Source: SMWD01 sp964629475 (lineage in GTDB: Bacteria; Pseudomonadota; Gammaproteobacteria; Steroidobacterales; GCA-2729495). From it: a stretch of DNA of 64,000 nucleotides. This document shows positions 7,410 to 16,549 of this stretch, piece by piece. Numbering within the stretch: the stretch's first letter is position 1; the number at the start of each line of letters is the position of its first letter. The stretch is from assembly GCA_964629475.1 (NCBI GenBank), contig CAZVQW010000002.1, positions 1 through 64,000 on the forward strand. Reading direction: 5' to 3'. Under the pieces are notes generated by a model. That model had not been told where the DNA came from, ran no database searches, and worked only from the letters and a program-made list of their open reading frames with translations. The translations under genes were made by a program, and so were the position numbers.

Positions 7410-10073
7410 GTGGTCGACTTTAACCGCTTCGATGATGTAGATCCCGAAGAAACACAGGAGTGGCTGGAGTCCATCGATTCTGTGTTGCAGGCCCATGGCC
7501 CGGATCGCGCACATTTTCTACTCAACAGCATGATTGACCATGCACGTCGATCCGGCGCCTATTTGCCTTATAGCGCGACGACGGCTTACCTGAACACGAT
7601 TCCCATTGCCCAGCAGCCCGAGTATCCGGGCGACCGGGCCATCGAGAGGCGTATCGAGGCGTATATCCGCTGGAATGCGATGGCGATGGTCGTGCAGGCA
7701 AATCGACGCAGCCCCGAATACGGTGGTCACATTGCGACCTATGCATCGTCGGCGACCCTGTACGAAGTAGGGTTTAATCACTTCTGGCGTGGCCAGGGTG
7801 ACAATGGCGGCGACGATCTCGTTTATTTTCAGGGCCATGCGTCGCCGGGCATCTACGCACGTGCTTTCCTCGAAGGACGATTAAGCGAAGACCAGCTGAC
7901 GCACTTCCGGCGCGAGGTCGGTGGCAAAGGTCTTTCATCGTACCCGCATCCCTGGCTGATGCCGGATTTCTGGCAGTTCCCGACCGTATCGATGGGTCTC
8001 GGGCCGATGTTCGCGATCTACCAGGCGCGCTATATGCGTTATCTGGAGCATCGCGGGCTGGCCGATACGAAAGGTCGCAAGGTCTGGGCCTTTCTCGGTG
8101 ACGGCGAGATGGATGAACCCGAGTCGATGGGTGCGATCACGGTGCCCGTTCGCGAGAAGCTCGATAACCTCGTCTTCGTCATCAACTGCAATCTGCAACG
8201 ACTCGACGGGCCGGTTCGCGGTAACGGCAAGATCATGCAGGAACTCGAGGCTGCGTTCCGTGGAGCGGGCTGGGCCGTCATCAAGGTGGTCTGGGGATCG
8301 CGCTGGGATCGATTGCTGGCTCGCGATGAAAAAGGCCTGTTGCAGCAACTCATGGAAGAGTGTGTCGACGGTGATTACCAGACCTTTAAGTCGCGCGACG
8401 GTGCCTACGTTCGCGAACATTTTTTCGGCCGCTATCCCGAATTGGCGGAGATGGTTGCAAACATGTCGGACGATGACATATGGCGGCTCAAACGCGGCGG
8501 GCAGGATGCCCTGAAGGTGTATGCGGCTTATGATCGGGCCGCCCGGCACGAAGGCCGACCAGTCGTGATTCTGGCCAAGACCGTCAAGGGTTTCGGCATG
8601 GGTGCTGCCGCCGAAGGTAAGATGACGGCGCATCAGACAAAAAAACTGACCATCGACGACCTCAAGTTATTTCGTGACCGCTTCGATATACCGGTTTCCG
8701 ATGCGGACATCGAAGACGTGCCGTTCTGCCGACCGGCCGAGGACAGTTCGGAGCTTCGTTACCTGCACGAGCGGCGCGCCGCACTCGGTGGATACTTGCC
8801 GGCGCGGGTCATCAAGGCAGAGCGGCTCAAGGTGCCGTCGCTCGACGCTTTCCAGAAGCAACTCGACGGAACAGACGATCGCGAGATTTCGACCACGATG
8901 GCGCTCGTGCGAATCCTGACGACGCTGGTTCGCGACGAGAACATCGGCAAGCATATCGTGCCGATCGTGCCGGATGAGGCACGGACCTTCGGCATGGAAG
9001 GTATGTTCCGGCAGATCGGTATTTATTCATCGATGGGCCAGCTGTATACACCTCAGGATTCCGAGCAGTTGATGTACTACCGCGAGGACAAGCAGGGACA
9101 AATCCTGCAGGAAGGCATCAACGAGGGCGGCGCGTTCTGTTCGTGGACGGCGGCCGCGACGAGTTATGCAAATCATGGTGTGCACTCGATTCCATTCTTT
9201 ATTTATTACTCGATGTTCGGTTTCCAGCGGATCGGTGATTTCATCTGGGCTGCGGGAGACATGCAGGCGCGTGGCTTTATGATTGGCGGTACGGCCGGCA
9301 GGACGACGCTGGCCGGCGAAGGCCTGCAGCATCAGGACGGCCATAGCTTATTGGCTGCATCGACGATTCCGAATTGTCTGGCGTACGATCCGGCATATGC
9401 CTACGAACTGGCGGTCATCATCCAGGACGGCATGCGGCGCATGTACCAGGAAGATGAACGTGTTTTCTACTACATCACGTGCATGAATGAGAATTACGTT
9501 CAGCCTGCGATGCCCCCGGGCGTCAAGGACGGTATCCTGCGCGGCATGTACCAGTTACGCGTCGGCGGGCAGGGCAAGCTGCGAGTTCAGCTGTTCGGCT
9601 CCGGCACGATTTTGCGCGAGGTTCTGCGTGCGGCCGAGATGCTCGAGCAGGACTTTAACGTGCAGGCGGATGTCTGGAGTATTACGAGTTTCAGCGAACT
9701 GCGTCGCGATGGCATGGATTGTGATCGCTGGAATATGCGCCATCCGGGCGAAACGCCCCGCAATTCCTATGTGACGCAGTGCCTGGTTGCACGATCCGGG
9801 CCGTTTATCGCGGCAACAGATTATATGCGTATTGTCGCCGACCAGATCCGACCGTGGATTCCCGGTCACTATGCCGTGCTCGGCACGGACGGTTACGGTC
9901 GCAGCGATTCACGCCGTGCTTTGCGTGATTTCTTTGAGGTCGATGCACGCCATATTGTTCTGGCATCATTAAAAGCATTGAAAGACGAAGGAGAGATCGG
10001 GGCGCCCGACATAGAGGCCGCGCTCGAGACATTGAATATCGATATTGATAAACCGAACCCGGTAACCTGTTAG
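7410..10073 (+). CDS. aceE: Pyruvate dehydrogenase E1 component, homodimeric type
   Basis: AceE decarboxylates pyruvate with thiamine diphosphate and passes the acetyl group to the lipoyl arm of E2. The 887-residue length is that of the homodimeric gammaproteobacterial enzyme. The ThDP motif starts FLGDGEMDEPESMGAITV and ends INCNLQRLDGPVRGN; the pyrimidine and C-terminal transketolase-like domains follow (GITEGGAF-type sequence NEGGAFCSW, then GYGRSDSR). The GTG at 7410 is preceded by AGAGG at 7401-7405. It is the first gene of aceE-aceF-lpdA, all on the same strand with short gaps. No pdhR gene is next to it. Confidence 0.97.
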   Translation: MVDFNRFDDVDPEETQEWLESIDSVLQAHGPDRAHFLLNSMIDHARRSGAYLPYSATTAYLNTIPIAQQPEYPGDRAIERRIEAYIRWNAMAMVVQANRRSPEYGGHIATYASSATLYEVGFNHFWRGQGDNGGDDLVYFQGHASPGIYARAFLEGRLSEDQLTHFRREVGGKGLSSYPHPWLMPDFWQFPTVSMGLGPMFAIYQARYMRYLEHRGLADTKGRKVWAFLGDGEMDEPESMGAITVPVREKLDNLVFVINCNLQRLDGPVRGNGKIMQELEAAFRGAGWAVIKVVWGSRWDRLLARDEKGLLQQLMEECVDGDYQTFKSRDGAYVREHFFGRYPELAEMVANMSDDDIWRLKRGGQDALKVYAAYDRAARHEGRPVVILAKTVKGFGMGAAAEGKMTAHQTKKLTIDDLKLFRDRFDIPVSDADIEDVPFCRPAEDSSELRYLHERRAALGGYLPARVIKAERLKVPSLDAFQKQLDGTDDREISTTMALVRILTTLVRDENIGKHIVPIVPDEARTFGMEGMFRQIGIYSSMGQLYTPQDSEQLMYYREDKQGQILQEGINEGGAFCSWTAAATSYANHGVHSIPFFIYYSMFGFQRIGDFIWAAGDMQARGFMIGGTAGRTTLAGEGLQHQDGHSLLAASTIPNCLAYDPAYAYELAVIIQDGMRRMYQEDERVFYYITCMNENYVQPAMPPGVKDGILRGMYQLRVGGQGKLRVQLFGSGTILREVLRAAEMLEQDFNVQADVWSITSFSELRRDGMDCDRWNMRHPGETPRNSYVTQCLVARSGPFIAATDYMRIVADQIRPWIPGHYAVLGTDGYGRSDSRRALRDFFEVDARHIVLASLKALKDEGEIGAPDIEAALETLNIDIDKPNPVTC

Positions 10074-10126
10074 GCAAACCGGGTGCAGAATATTTCTGAA
10101 TTATTAAGGATGAACAAGAGCGAATA

Positions 10127-11782
10127 ATGGCGAGTCGTCACGAAGTTCGGGTTCCGGATCTCGGTGATTTCGATGATGTCGAGATTGTCGAGGTGCTGGT
10201 CGCCGTTGGCGATCATGTATCCGCAGAAGATCCGCTGATTACACTGGAGACAGACAAGGCCGCGATGGAAGTTCCATCGACAGCCGAAGGAACGATTGCG
10301 GAATTGCCGGTTGCAACCGGTATGCGGGTCTCGCAGGGTGATCTCATTGTCGTCATCGACGCGGTGGCCGCTGCGCCCCAGCCGGGTGAAGAACCTTTGG
10401 GCGAAGAGACAGCGGATGACATGCCATCAGTTCAGGAAGAAGTAGCTGCATCAGGCGTCGCAGCGGTTAGCGCTGAACCGGTACAGGTCTTTGTGCCGGA
10501 TCTGGGTGATTTCCCACAGGCCGAGATCATCGAAGTTCAGGCCAGGGTCGGTGACGTCATCGCCGTGGACGATTCGGTCATCACGCTTGAAACGGACAAG
10601 GCGGCCATGGATGTGCCGACGACGATTGCCGGCAAGATTGTCAGTGTCGCCGTCGAAGTCGGTCAGTCGGTAGGTCAGGGTGCATTGATCCTCGAGGTTG
10701 AGGCGGATCCGGCCGCCGCTGCGCCTGCCCCGGCACCGAGGGCGGCGCCGGTAGTGGCAGCGCAACAGCAGGCGCCGACTCAGGCGAATGCAACGCCGTC
10801 CACGGCGCCGGCTTCCCGTTCGGTTCCGCCGGCCAAAACGCCTGCATCGTTACCGCCTATCAATGAGGCAGCTTTCAGCAAGGCACATGCCAGCCCGTCC
10901 GTGCGTAAGCTTGCCCGCGAACTCGGTGTCAACCTTGCGCAGGTGACCGGTACCGGCAGTAAAGCGCGCGTTCTCAAGGATGACATCAAGGCCTTCGTCA
11001 AGGCCGTGATGTCGGGGCAGACAGGAATTACTGCTGCCGGATCGGGACTGCCAGGCCTGCCCGAGGTGGATTTCGCAAAGTTTGGTGAGATCGAAGTCAA
11101 ACCGCTCTCGCGCATCCAGAAAATCTCCGGCCCCAGGTTGCATGCAAGCTGGGTCAATATCCCGCATGTCACGCAACAGGACGAGGCTGACATTACGGAT
11201 CTCGAGGAGCGTCGCCAGCGACTCAAGGGACCGGCGAAGGAGAAGGGGGTTTCGTTGACACCACTGGCATTCATTATGCAGGCGGTCGCAATAGCCATCG
11301 GCGAGTTTCCGCTGTTCAATACCTCGATGTCGGCCGATGGTAAAAGCCTGGTCCATAAGAAATATATTCATATCGGCTTCGCAGCCGATACACCGAATGG
11401 TTTGCTCGTGCCGGTCATTCGCGATGTCGATCAGAAAGACGTCATGAGTATCGCGATGGAACTCGGCGAACTCAGTGCGAAAGGGCGCGAAGGCAAACTG
11501 ACAGCAGAACAGATGCAGGGCGGTACGTTTACCGTGTCGAGCCTTGGCGGTATCGGCGGTACGCATTTCACGCCGATCATCAATCCACCCGAGGTCGCGA
11601 TCCTCGGTGTCGGCCGTTCTGCGCACAAGCCGGTCTGGCAGGATGGCGAGTTCGTACCGCGACTGATCCTGCCGATGTCATTGTCGTACGATCATCGTGT
11701 TATTGACGGTGCAACCGGCGTTCGCTTTACGACTTATCTGGCAAATTTACTGGCCGATGTCGATCGGCTCCTGCTCGGTTAA
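10127..11782 (+). CDS. aceF: Dihydrolipoyl acetyltransferase (PDH E2), two lipoyl domains
   Basis: This is the 551-residue core subunit of pyruvate dehydrogenase, which moves the acetyl group to CoA. Two lipoyl domains carry the ETDKA lysines (K44 and K158) and are followed by an Ala/Pro-rich linker (about 195-245). The peripheral subunit-binding domain lies at about 255-292 (SPSVRKLARELGV). The acetyltransferase domain ends with SYDHRVIDGATG (His523, Asp527), the catalytic signature. E. coli AceF has three lipoyl domains; two is common in other gammaproteobacteria. The gap to aceE is 53 bases and to lpdA 11 bases. Confidence 0.97.
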   Translation: MASRHEVRVPDLGDFDDVEIVEVLVAVGDHVSAEDPLITLETDKAAMEVPSTAEGTIAELPVATGMRVSQGDLIVVIDAVAAAPQPGEEPLGEETADDMPSVQEEVAASGVAAVSAEPVQVFVPDLGDFPQAEIIEVQARVGDVIAVDDSVITLETDKAAMDVPTTIAGKIVSVAVEVGQSVGQGALILEVEADPAAAAPAPAPRAAPVVAAQQQAPTQANATPSTAPASRSVPPAKTPASLPPINEAAFSKAHASPSVRKLARELGVNLAQVTGTGSKARVLKDDIKAFVKAVMSGQTGITAAGSGLPGLPEVDFAKFGEIEVKPLSRIQKISGPRLHASWVNIPHVTQQDEADITDLEERRQRLKGPAKEKGVSLTPLAFIMQAVAIAIGEFPLFNTSMSADGKSLVHKKYIHIGFAADTPNGLLVPVIRDVDQKDVMSIAMELGELSAKGREGKLTAEQMQGGTFTVSSLGGIGGTHFTPIINPPEVAILGVGRSAHKPVWQDGEFVPRLILPMSLSYDHRVIDGATGVRFTTYLANLLADVDRLLLG

Positions 11783-11793
11783 CAGGAACGGTT

Positions 11794-13257
11794 ATGGGTC
11801 AGACGCACGAAGACACAGCGCCGGATAGCGGCGGGCTTGCCAACGGCGAAATCATCGAGGCGCAGGTTGTCGTGCTCGGCGCCGGCCCCGGCGGTTACAC
11901 GGCGGCGTTTCGTGCGGCTGATCTCGGTCTGAATGTCACCTTGATCGAGCGCTGGCCGACACTCGGTGGCGTGTGCCTGAACGTCGGCTGCATCCCGTCC
12001 AAGGCATTGCTGCATGCAGCAAAGGTGATCGACGAGGCAGAGGAGATGGCCGCCTGCGGGATTCGCTTCGGTAAACCCGATATTGATATCAGCGCCTTGC
12101 GCGACTGGAAGAACAAGGTTGTCGGCCGGTTGACCGGCGGGCTCGAAGGCCTGGCGAAACAACGCAAGGTCAATGTAGTGCGCGGTACCGGTGCATTCCT
12201 GTCCCCGCATCAGATTGAAGTAACGGAAGGTGAAACGAAGCAGGTTGTTGCATTCGAGACATGCATTATTGCGGCGGGATCGGAATCGGTACAGATTCCG
12301 GGTTGGCCCGAAGACCCGCGGATTATCGACTCAACCGGCGCACTGGAACTCGCGACGATACCCGAGCGTATGCTGGTCGTTGGCGGCGGCATCATCGGAC
12401 TTGAAATGGCAACCGTTTATGCGGCACTTGGTGTTGAGGTGTCGGTTGTCGAGTTAATGGATCAACTCATGCCGGGTTGTGACAAGGATTTATTGCGGCC
12501 ACTCGTCAAGCGTATCAAGTCGCGGTACGGCAAGATCATGACGAGTACGAAAGTTGTCGGTATGACGGCGACTGATGCGGGTATTGAGGTTGCTTTCGAG
12601 GGTAAGAATGCACCTGGCAGTGATACGTATGGCTTGGTACTCGTTGCCGTCGGCCGTGCATCGAACGGTGGCAAGATTGCGGCCGACAAAGCCGGTGTAG
12701 TTGTCGACGAGCATGGTTTTATCGCTGTTGATAAACAAATGCGTACAAACGTAGAACATATTTTTGCGATTGGTGACATCGTCGGTCAGCCCATGCTCGC
12801 GCACAAGGCGACGCACGAGGCGAAAGTTGCCGCCGAGGTTGCCGCCGGTCGGAAACGTGCATTTGATGCACGCGTCATCCCGTCGGTTGCATATACCGAT
12901 CCCGAGGTGGCCTGGGTCGGGTTGACCGAGACGGAGGCAAGGGCGCAGGGTGTTCCTTTCGAGACCGGCAAGTTCCCGTGGGCGGCCAGCGGTCGCTCGT
13001 TGTCGCTGAATCGGGATGAGGGCATGACGAAGATCCTGTTTGATCCCGAGACCCATTATGTCCTCGGCGCCGGCATCGTCGGGCCGAATGCCGGCGACCT
13101 GATTGCCGAAGTGGCGCTCGCGATCGAGATGGGGTGTGATGCCGAGGACATCGGCTTGACGATTCATCCGCATCCGACGTTGTCGGAGACTGTGGCCATG
13201 GCGGCCGAGGCGTTCGATGGGACGTTGACGGATCTTTATATTCCGAAGAAATCTTAG
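11794..13257 (+). CDS. lpdA: Dihydrolipoyl dehydrogenase (E3)
   Basis: This FAD enzyme reoxidises the dihydrolipoyl group of E2 and reduces NAD. The 487-residue protein has the FAD-binding GAGPGGYTAAFRAADLG, the redox disulfide in GGVCLNVGCIPSK (Cys61, Cys66), the NAD-binding GGGIIGLEMA, and the C-terminal TIHPHPTLSET that supplies the catalytic His. An extra 20-25 residue acidic N-terminal tail precedes the first strand; it is too short to be a lipoyl domain. The ATG follows CAGGA. It closes the pyruvate dehydrogenase operon. It could also serve 2-oxoglutarate dehydrogenase and the glycine cleavage system. Confidence 0.97.
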   Translation: MGQTHEDTAPDSGGLANGEIIEAQVVVLGAGPGGYTAAFRAADLGLNVTLIERWPTLGGVCLNVGCIPSKALLHAAKVIDEAEEMAACGIRFGKPDIDISALRDWKNKVVGRLTGGLEGLAKQRKVNVVRGTGAFLSPHQIEVTEGETKQVVAFETCIIAAGSESVQIPGWPEDPRIIDSTGALELATIPERMLVVGGGIIGLEMATVYAALGVEVSVVELMDQLMPGCDKDLLRPLVKRIKSRYGKIMTSTKVVGMTATDAGIEVAFEGKNAPGSDTYGLVLVAVGRASNGGKIAADKAGVVVDEHGFIAVDKQMRTNVEHIFAIGDIVGQPMLAHKATHEAKVAAEVAAGRKRAFDARVIPSVAYTDPEVAWVGLTETEARAQGVPFETGKFPWAASGRSLSLNRDEGMTKILFDPETHYVLGAGIVGPNAGDLIAEVALAIEMGCDAEDIGLTIHPHPTLSETVAMAAEAFDGTLTDLYIPKKS

Positions 13258-13594
13258 GCGTAGATTTCAGCTTCGGTACTTTGTGTCTCTCCTGGTCTTT
13301 CCCTGGGCCGGCTTTTGGGCGTCATCTATCTCTCGGAAACGCCGCTATCCCTGATTATTCATGATTCAAAGGACCATGTGTCGCGCCTGAATGTTTCAGA
13401 GGGGTACCCGACGGAAAAACCGGTCCAGGGAAAGATCCAGAGAGAAATACTCAAAGAACCGCAGCCAAAACCACTCCGCCAACCATAACCCTGATCAATC
13501 CTTCCAAAGGCACCAGGAATTGGCCGGTTCGCTATCCAACGGGCGCTGTTATGCAGTATGTTATTGCATTGGTTTTGAATTGACAGGGTAGTGC
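13258..13594. other. Intergenic region after the PDH operon
   Basis: There are 337 bases between lpdA and the following antiporter gene. They contain the third copy of the palindromic 62-nt-core repeat (13297-13434), and then an A/C-rich stretch (13435-13560) without recognisable structure. No intrinsic terminator with a T-tract follows lpdA. The hairpin of the repeat may serve instead. Confidence 0.6.
13297..13434 (+). repeat. Palindromic intergenic repeat, copy 3
   Basis: The outer arms CTTTCCCTGGGCCGGCTTTT (from 13297) and its partly matching inverse (to 13434) enclose the 62-nt core 13336-13397. The core starts GAAACGCCGCTATCC and ends GTGTCGCGCCTGAATGTTTC. Compared with the core at 211-272, the outer thirds are identical and only the middle is altered. 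Confidence 0.8.
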
Positions 13595-14845
13595 GTGGAC
13601 CCACTCGTTCAACTTGCGGTTATGTGGGCTGGTGTTTTTGTCGCCAGCGTTCTGGCGGCAAAAACAAAGCTGACGTCGGTTCTGTATTTCCTGGCATTTG
13701 GTTCCCTGATGGTCAATGTCGGAATCCTGCCGACCGAAAGTACGCCGTTTATTCGCGGTTTTGCCGAGATCGGCATCATACTGATCATGTTTGCCCTCGG
13801 GTTCGAGGAAAATACCCAGAATTTTCTGCGCAGCATCAAGCGAACCTGGGGTATCGCATTCTTCGGCGCTGTAGCCCCGTTCATGACGGCTTATACCGTA
13901 GCAGACCATTATTGGGCTGACACGAATGTATCGATCATGTGCGGGCTGACGATGATGGCGACGGCAGTGTCGTTGACGATGGTTTCGCTCAAGAGCCTTG
14001 GTTTGCAGAAGTCGAAGGCCGCAACCGGGATCATGACGTCAGCCGTGCTCGACGACATTGCATCACTCGCGCTGGTTGCGATCCTCGTGCCGATCGCGAC
14101 CGGGCAGACCATTGTCAGTATTCCCGCAATCGCGTGGATCGTCGGCAAGGCCCTGCTTTTTTTCGGTGGTATAGCGTTGGTCGGAGCTTACCTGTTGCCA
14201 CACGACCTGACCGGCTGGATGTCGCGGGTGCCGCTGATCGGGCGATACGGTGTCCGCGATTTGCTGTCGACAGGGCGCGGAGAACATTCGACGTTGACCG
14301 TGTTGCTGATGGCGCTGATTGTGGGACTGCTCGCCCATGAGTTCGGGTTTCACCCGGCTGTCGGCGCCTATATGGCCGGTTTGATTTTGCACGAGGAGTA
14401 TTTCTTGCTCGAAGGAAAATCGTCGTTTGGCTCCTACCGGCGTACCAAAACGGTTATCGATAATGCGGCATTTTCGTGGATCGGGCCGATTTTCTTCGTG
14501 GATCTCGGTACCAAAATCGTTTTCGACTGGGATATTTTCGTATCTGTTATTCCGCAGACTTTCTTCCTGACAACAGGCTTGTTCGTTGCGCAAATTACAT
14601 CGGCAGGACTCGCCGCGCGCTACACGGGCAGGTTCTCGTTTCACGAGAGCATGATGATCGGTTTCGGTATGCTCGGCCGTGCAGAGCTGGCTTTCGTCGT
14701 CATGGATATCGCTTACGTGCAAAATAACATCCTGAGTACCGAAGCTTTCTACACCCTGATGTTCTCGGCATTCTGGCTCAATGTCGCGGTGCCGATCACG
14801 ATCACGTTGTGGAAACCGCATTACGATCGGGCGGAGCAGGGCTGA
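13595..14845 (+). CDS. Kef-type cation:proton antiporter (CPA2), membrane domain only
   Basis: This 416-residue polytopic protein has about 11-12 membrane segments. Typical sequences of the sodium/hydrogen exchanger fold are EIGIILIMFALGFEENTQNF, TSAVLDDIASLALVAI and HEFGFHPAVGAYMAGL. Unlike KefB/KefC it has no C-terminal RCK/TrkA-N domain; the chain ends right after the last helix. It probably exchanges K+ or Na+ for H+ at the inner membrane; the ion cannot be told. The start is the GTG at 13595 with no strong ribosome binding site. It appears monocistronic. Confidence 0.85.
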   Translation: MDPLVQLAVMWAGVFVASVLAAKTKLTSVLYFLAFGSLMVNVGILPTESTPFIRGFAEIGIILIMFALGFEENTQNFLRSIKRTWGIAFFGAVAPFMTAYTVADHYWADTNVSIMCGLTMMATAVSLTMVSLKSLGLQKSKAATGIMTSAVLDDIASLALVAILVPIATGQTIVSIPAIAWIVGKALLFFGGIALVGAYLLPHDLTGWMSRVPLIGRYGVRDLLSTGRGEHSTLTVLLMALIVGLLAHEFGFHPAVGAYMAGLILHEEYFLLEGKSSFGSYRRTKTVIDNAAFSWIGPIFFVDLGTKIVFDWDIFVSVIPQTFFLTTGLFVAQITSAGLAARYTGRFSFHESMMIGFGMLGRAELAFVVMDIAYVQNNILSTEAFYTLMFSAFWLNVAVPITITLWKPHYDRAEQG

Positions 14846-14892
14846 TCTCACGAGTCCCGCATCCGACTCGCCGAACCCGGGTCCGGCGACGA

Positions 14893-14979
14893 TCAGCGGG
14901 CTGTGTTTCCGGTGACCAGCGCGGTTGCGTTGGCCAGGCAGATCGCTGCCGTTGCGAGTACGATCGTCTGTCTGGCCAT
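14893..14979 (-). CDS. Possible small protein of 28 residues
   Basis: A minus-strand frame begins MARQTIVLATAAICLA and ends TGNTAR. It reads like a short signal-peptide segment or a small membrane peptide. The ribosome binding site is poor (GAAGCG about 7 bases before the ATG). It lies in the 231-base gap between the antiporter and the RidA-family gene, which is otherwise empty. It may be chance. Confidence 0.15.
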   Translation of the reverse strand: MARQTIVLATAAICLANATALVTGNTAR

Positions 14980-15076
14980 GGGATGTCGCTTCGCTGTATC
15001 GAGGATCTGTTAGATTAAGATGCGCCGAGCGGTCTGAATAGAAGAAATGAAAATATGAGCAGTAGTGAGGTCAAGG

Positions 15077-15478
15077 ATGTCACGTCAATCGATACAACCG
15101 GATAACCTTTTCGTAAGCGCTCCTTACGGTTTCTCACAGGTCGTGGCCTGCAGCGGGCAACGACTAGTGTATTGCGCCGGGCAGACAGCCAATGACAAGG
15201 ATATGAACTTTATCGGCGCCGGCGATTTCAAGGCGCAGTTCGAGGCAACCCTCGAAAACGTGCGGATCGCGCTGGCGGCGGCGGGCGCCGCGCCGAGTGA
15301 TGTCGTATCGATTCGGACGTACATAGTCGACTATACCCCGGACTATCTGGATACGATTAACTCCGGCATGAACGCGTTCTTCGGTGACAATCTACCGGTC
15401 GCCACGCTGATCGGCGTGCAGGCGCTGGCGCTGCCGCATTTCATGTGCGAAGTTGAGGTGACCGCAGTTTTGGAATAG
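15077..15478 (+). CDS. RidA/YjgF/YER057c/UK114-family protein
   Basis: The protein is 133 residues long from the ATG at 15077, which has GAGG six bases before it; a GTG at 15065 is a less likely start. It has the family pattern: YCAGQTANDKD, a central ALAAAGAAPSDVVSIRTYIV containing the conserved Arg, and the C-terminal ALALPHFMCEVEVTAVLE. RidA proteins hydrolyse reactive enamine/imine intermediates released by PLP enzymes. Other subgroups of the family have different substrates, and I cannot assign this one with certainty. It stands alone between the antiporter and the patatin-like gene. Confidence 0.85.
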   Translation: MSRQSIQPDNLFVSAPYGFSQVVACSGQRLVYCAGQTANDKDMNFIGAGDFKAQFEATLENVRIALAAAGAAPSDVVSIRTYIVDYTPDYLDTINSGMNAFFGDNLPVATLIGVQALALPHFMCEVEVTAVLE

Positions 15479-15584
15479 AAGGCGAGGGCGTCTCGCATTT
15501 TGGCGCAGACGAGCTATAAATATCTCTCGAAGATTATGTGCCCACGGCGAACCCCATCGTCGGTGCGGGTCTATCCGGTTCGTC

Positions 15585-15590
15585 TATAAT
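15585..15590 (+). promoter_or_regulatory. Candidate -10 element for the patatin-like gene
   Basis: A perfect TATAAT lies 30 bases before the TTG start and about 20 bases before the AGGA ribosome binding site. The sequence 17 bases upstream (around GGTGCGG) is a poor -35, so the promoter may be weak or depend on an activator. Confidence 0.4.
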
Positions 15591-15619
15591 CACAACCTGC
15601 TATATTCAGGACGTGATGT

Positions 15620-16537
15620 TTGGACAACTCAACTACATCCCCGAGGATTGGCCTTGCCCTGGGTTCCGGCGCCTCACGCGGCTGGTCACACATCGGTGTT
15701 CTTAATGCACTGCTAGCGGCAGGCATCGAACCCGATATCGTTTGCGGCACGTCGGTTGGCGCGATCGTCGGTGGATCATACGTGTCCGGAAATCTGGACA
15801 AGCTGGAAGAGTGGATTCTCGGTTCGACACGCAGCGATGTGTTGCGGTTTTTAGGCATCAATTTCTGGCAAACCGGTTTCGTCGATGAGCAGAAGTTAGG
15901 CTGGTTTCTGCATCACTATGTCGCTGACGAGAGTATTTGTATTGAGAATCTGACCAGAAAATATGCGGCTGTGTCTACTGACCTCAACACCGGCCGTGAA
16001 GTCTGGTTCATGGAAGGCATACTTGCGGATGCGGTCAGAGCATCGATGGCGATGCCGGGTTTGTTCTCTCCGGTTCGCAATGATCAGCAGTGGCTGGTGG
16101 ATGGCGGTCTGGTCAATCCTGTGCCTGTGTCGACCTGCCGGGCACTGGGCGCAGATATTGTGATCGCTGTGAGTCTGAATTCAGGCGTTATCAGCAAGCG
16201 CGATAATACAAAAAAAGATGAACCCACTGAAACTGCAGGCCTGTTGAGCAGCTTCAAGCAGCAGGCGAAAGAGTATTCCAATTCAATTTTCCCCAATCGC
16301 GATGAAAAGGAAGAGACGCCAGGCACGTTCTATGCGGTCGCCAAATCCATCAATATTGTTCAGGACAGGATCACGCGCAGCCGACTCGCCGGTGACCCGG
16401 CGGAGATCCTGCTTGCACCGCGGCTTGCTCATATCGGTATGCTCGAGTTTCATCGGGCTGCCGAAGCGATCAGTGAAGGTGAGGACTGTGTGGCGAAGGC
16501 CCTGGAGGATATCTGCCGGGCGGTAGGGAAGAAGTAG
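15620..16537 (+). CDS. Patatin-like phospholipase (RssA-like)
   Basis: The 305-residue protein belongs to the patatin family of lipid acyl hydrolases. It has the oxyanion-hole sequence GSGASRGWSHIGVL, the nucleophile elbow CGTSVGAIVGG (GxSxG) and the catalytic DGG in WLVDGGLVNPVPV. This Ser-Asp dyad is complete, so it should be active on lipids or esters. No signal peptide is visible, so it is cytoplasmic or peripheral to the inner membrane. The start is TTG at 15620, seven bases after AGGA; no ATG or GTG is available in frame close by. It is convergent with the P-type ATPase gene, 12 bases apart. Confidence 0.88.
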   Translation: MDNSTTSPRIGLALGSGASRGWSHIGVLNALLAAGIEPDIVCGTSVGAIVGGSYVSGNLDKLEEWILGSTRSDVLRFLGINFWQTGFVDEQKLGWFLHHYVADESICIENLTRKYAAVSTDLNTGREVWFMEGILADAVRASMAMPGLFSPVRNDQQWLVDGGLVNPVPVSTCRALGADIVIAVSLNSGVISKRDNTKKDEPTETAGLLSSFKQQAKEYSNSIFPNRDEKEETPGTFYAVAKSINIVQDRITRSRLAGDPAEILLAPRLAHIGMLEFHRAAEAISEGEDCVAKALEDICRAVGKK

Positions 16538-16549
16538 CCCCTTAAATCT

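Noticed and set aside
7935..8633. 232-codon minus-strand frame inside aceE
   Set aside because: Fully antisense to the conserved E1 active-site region, Arg/His-rich, no domain. Frames like this occur opposite most GC-rich genes here (10850-11626, 12490-13173, 14063-14851, 17666-18472, 56753-57580, 60992-61798) and are shadows.
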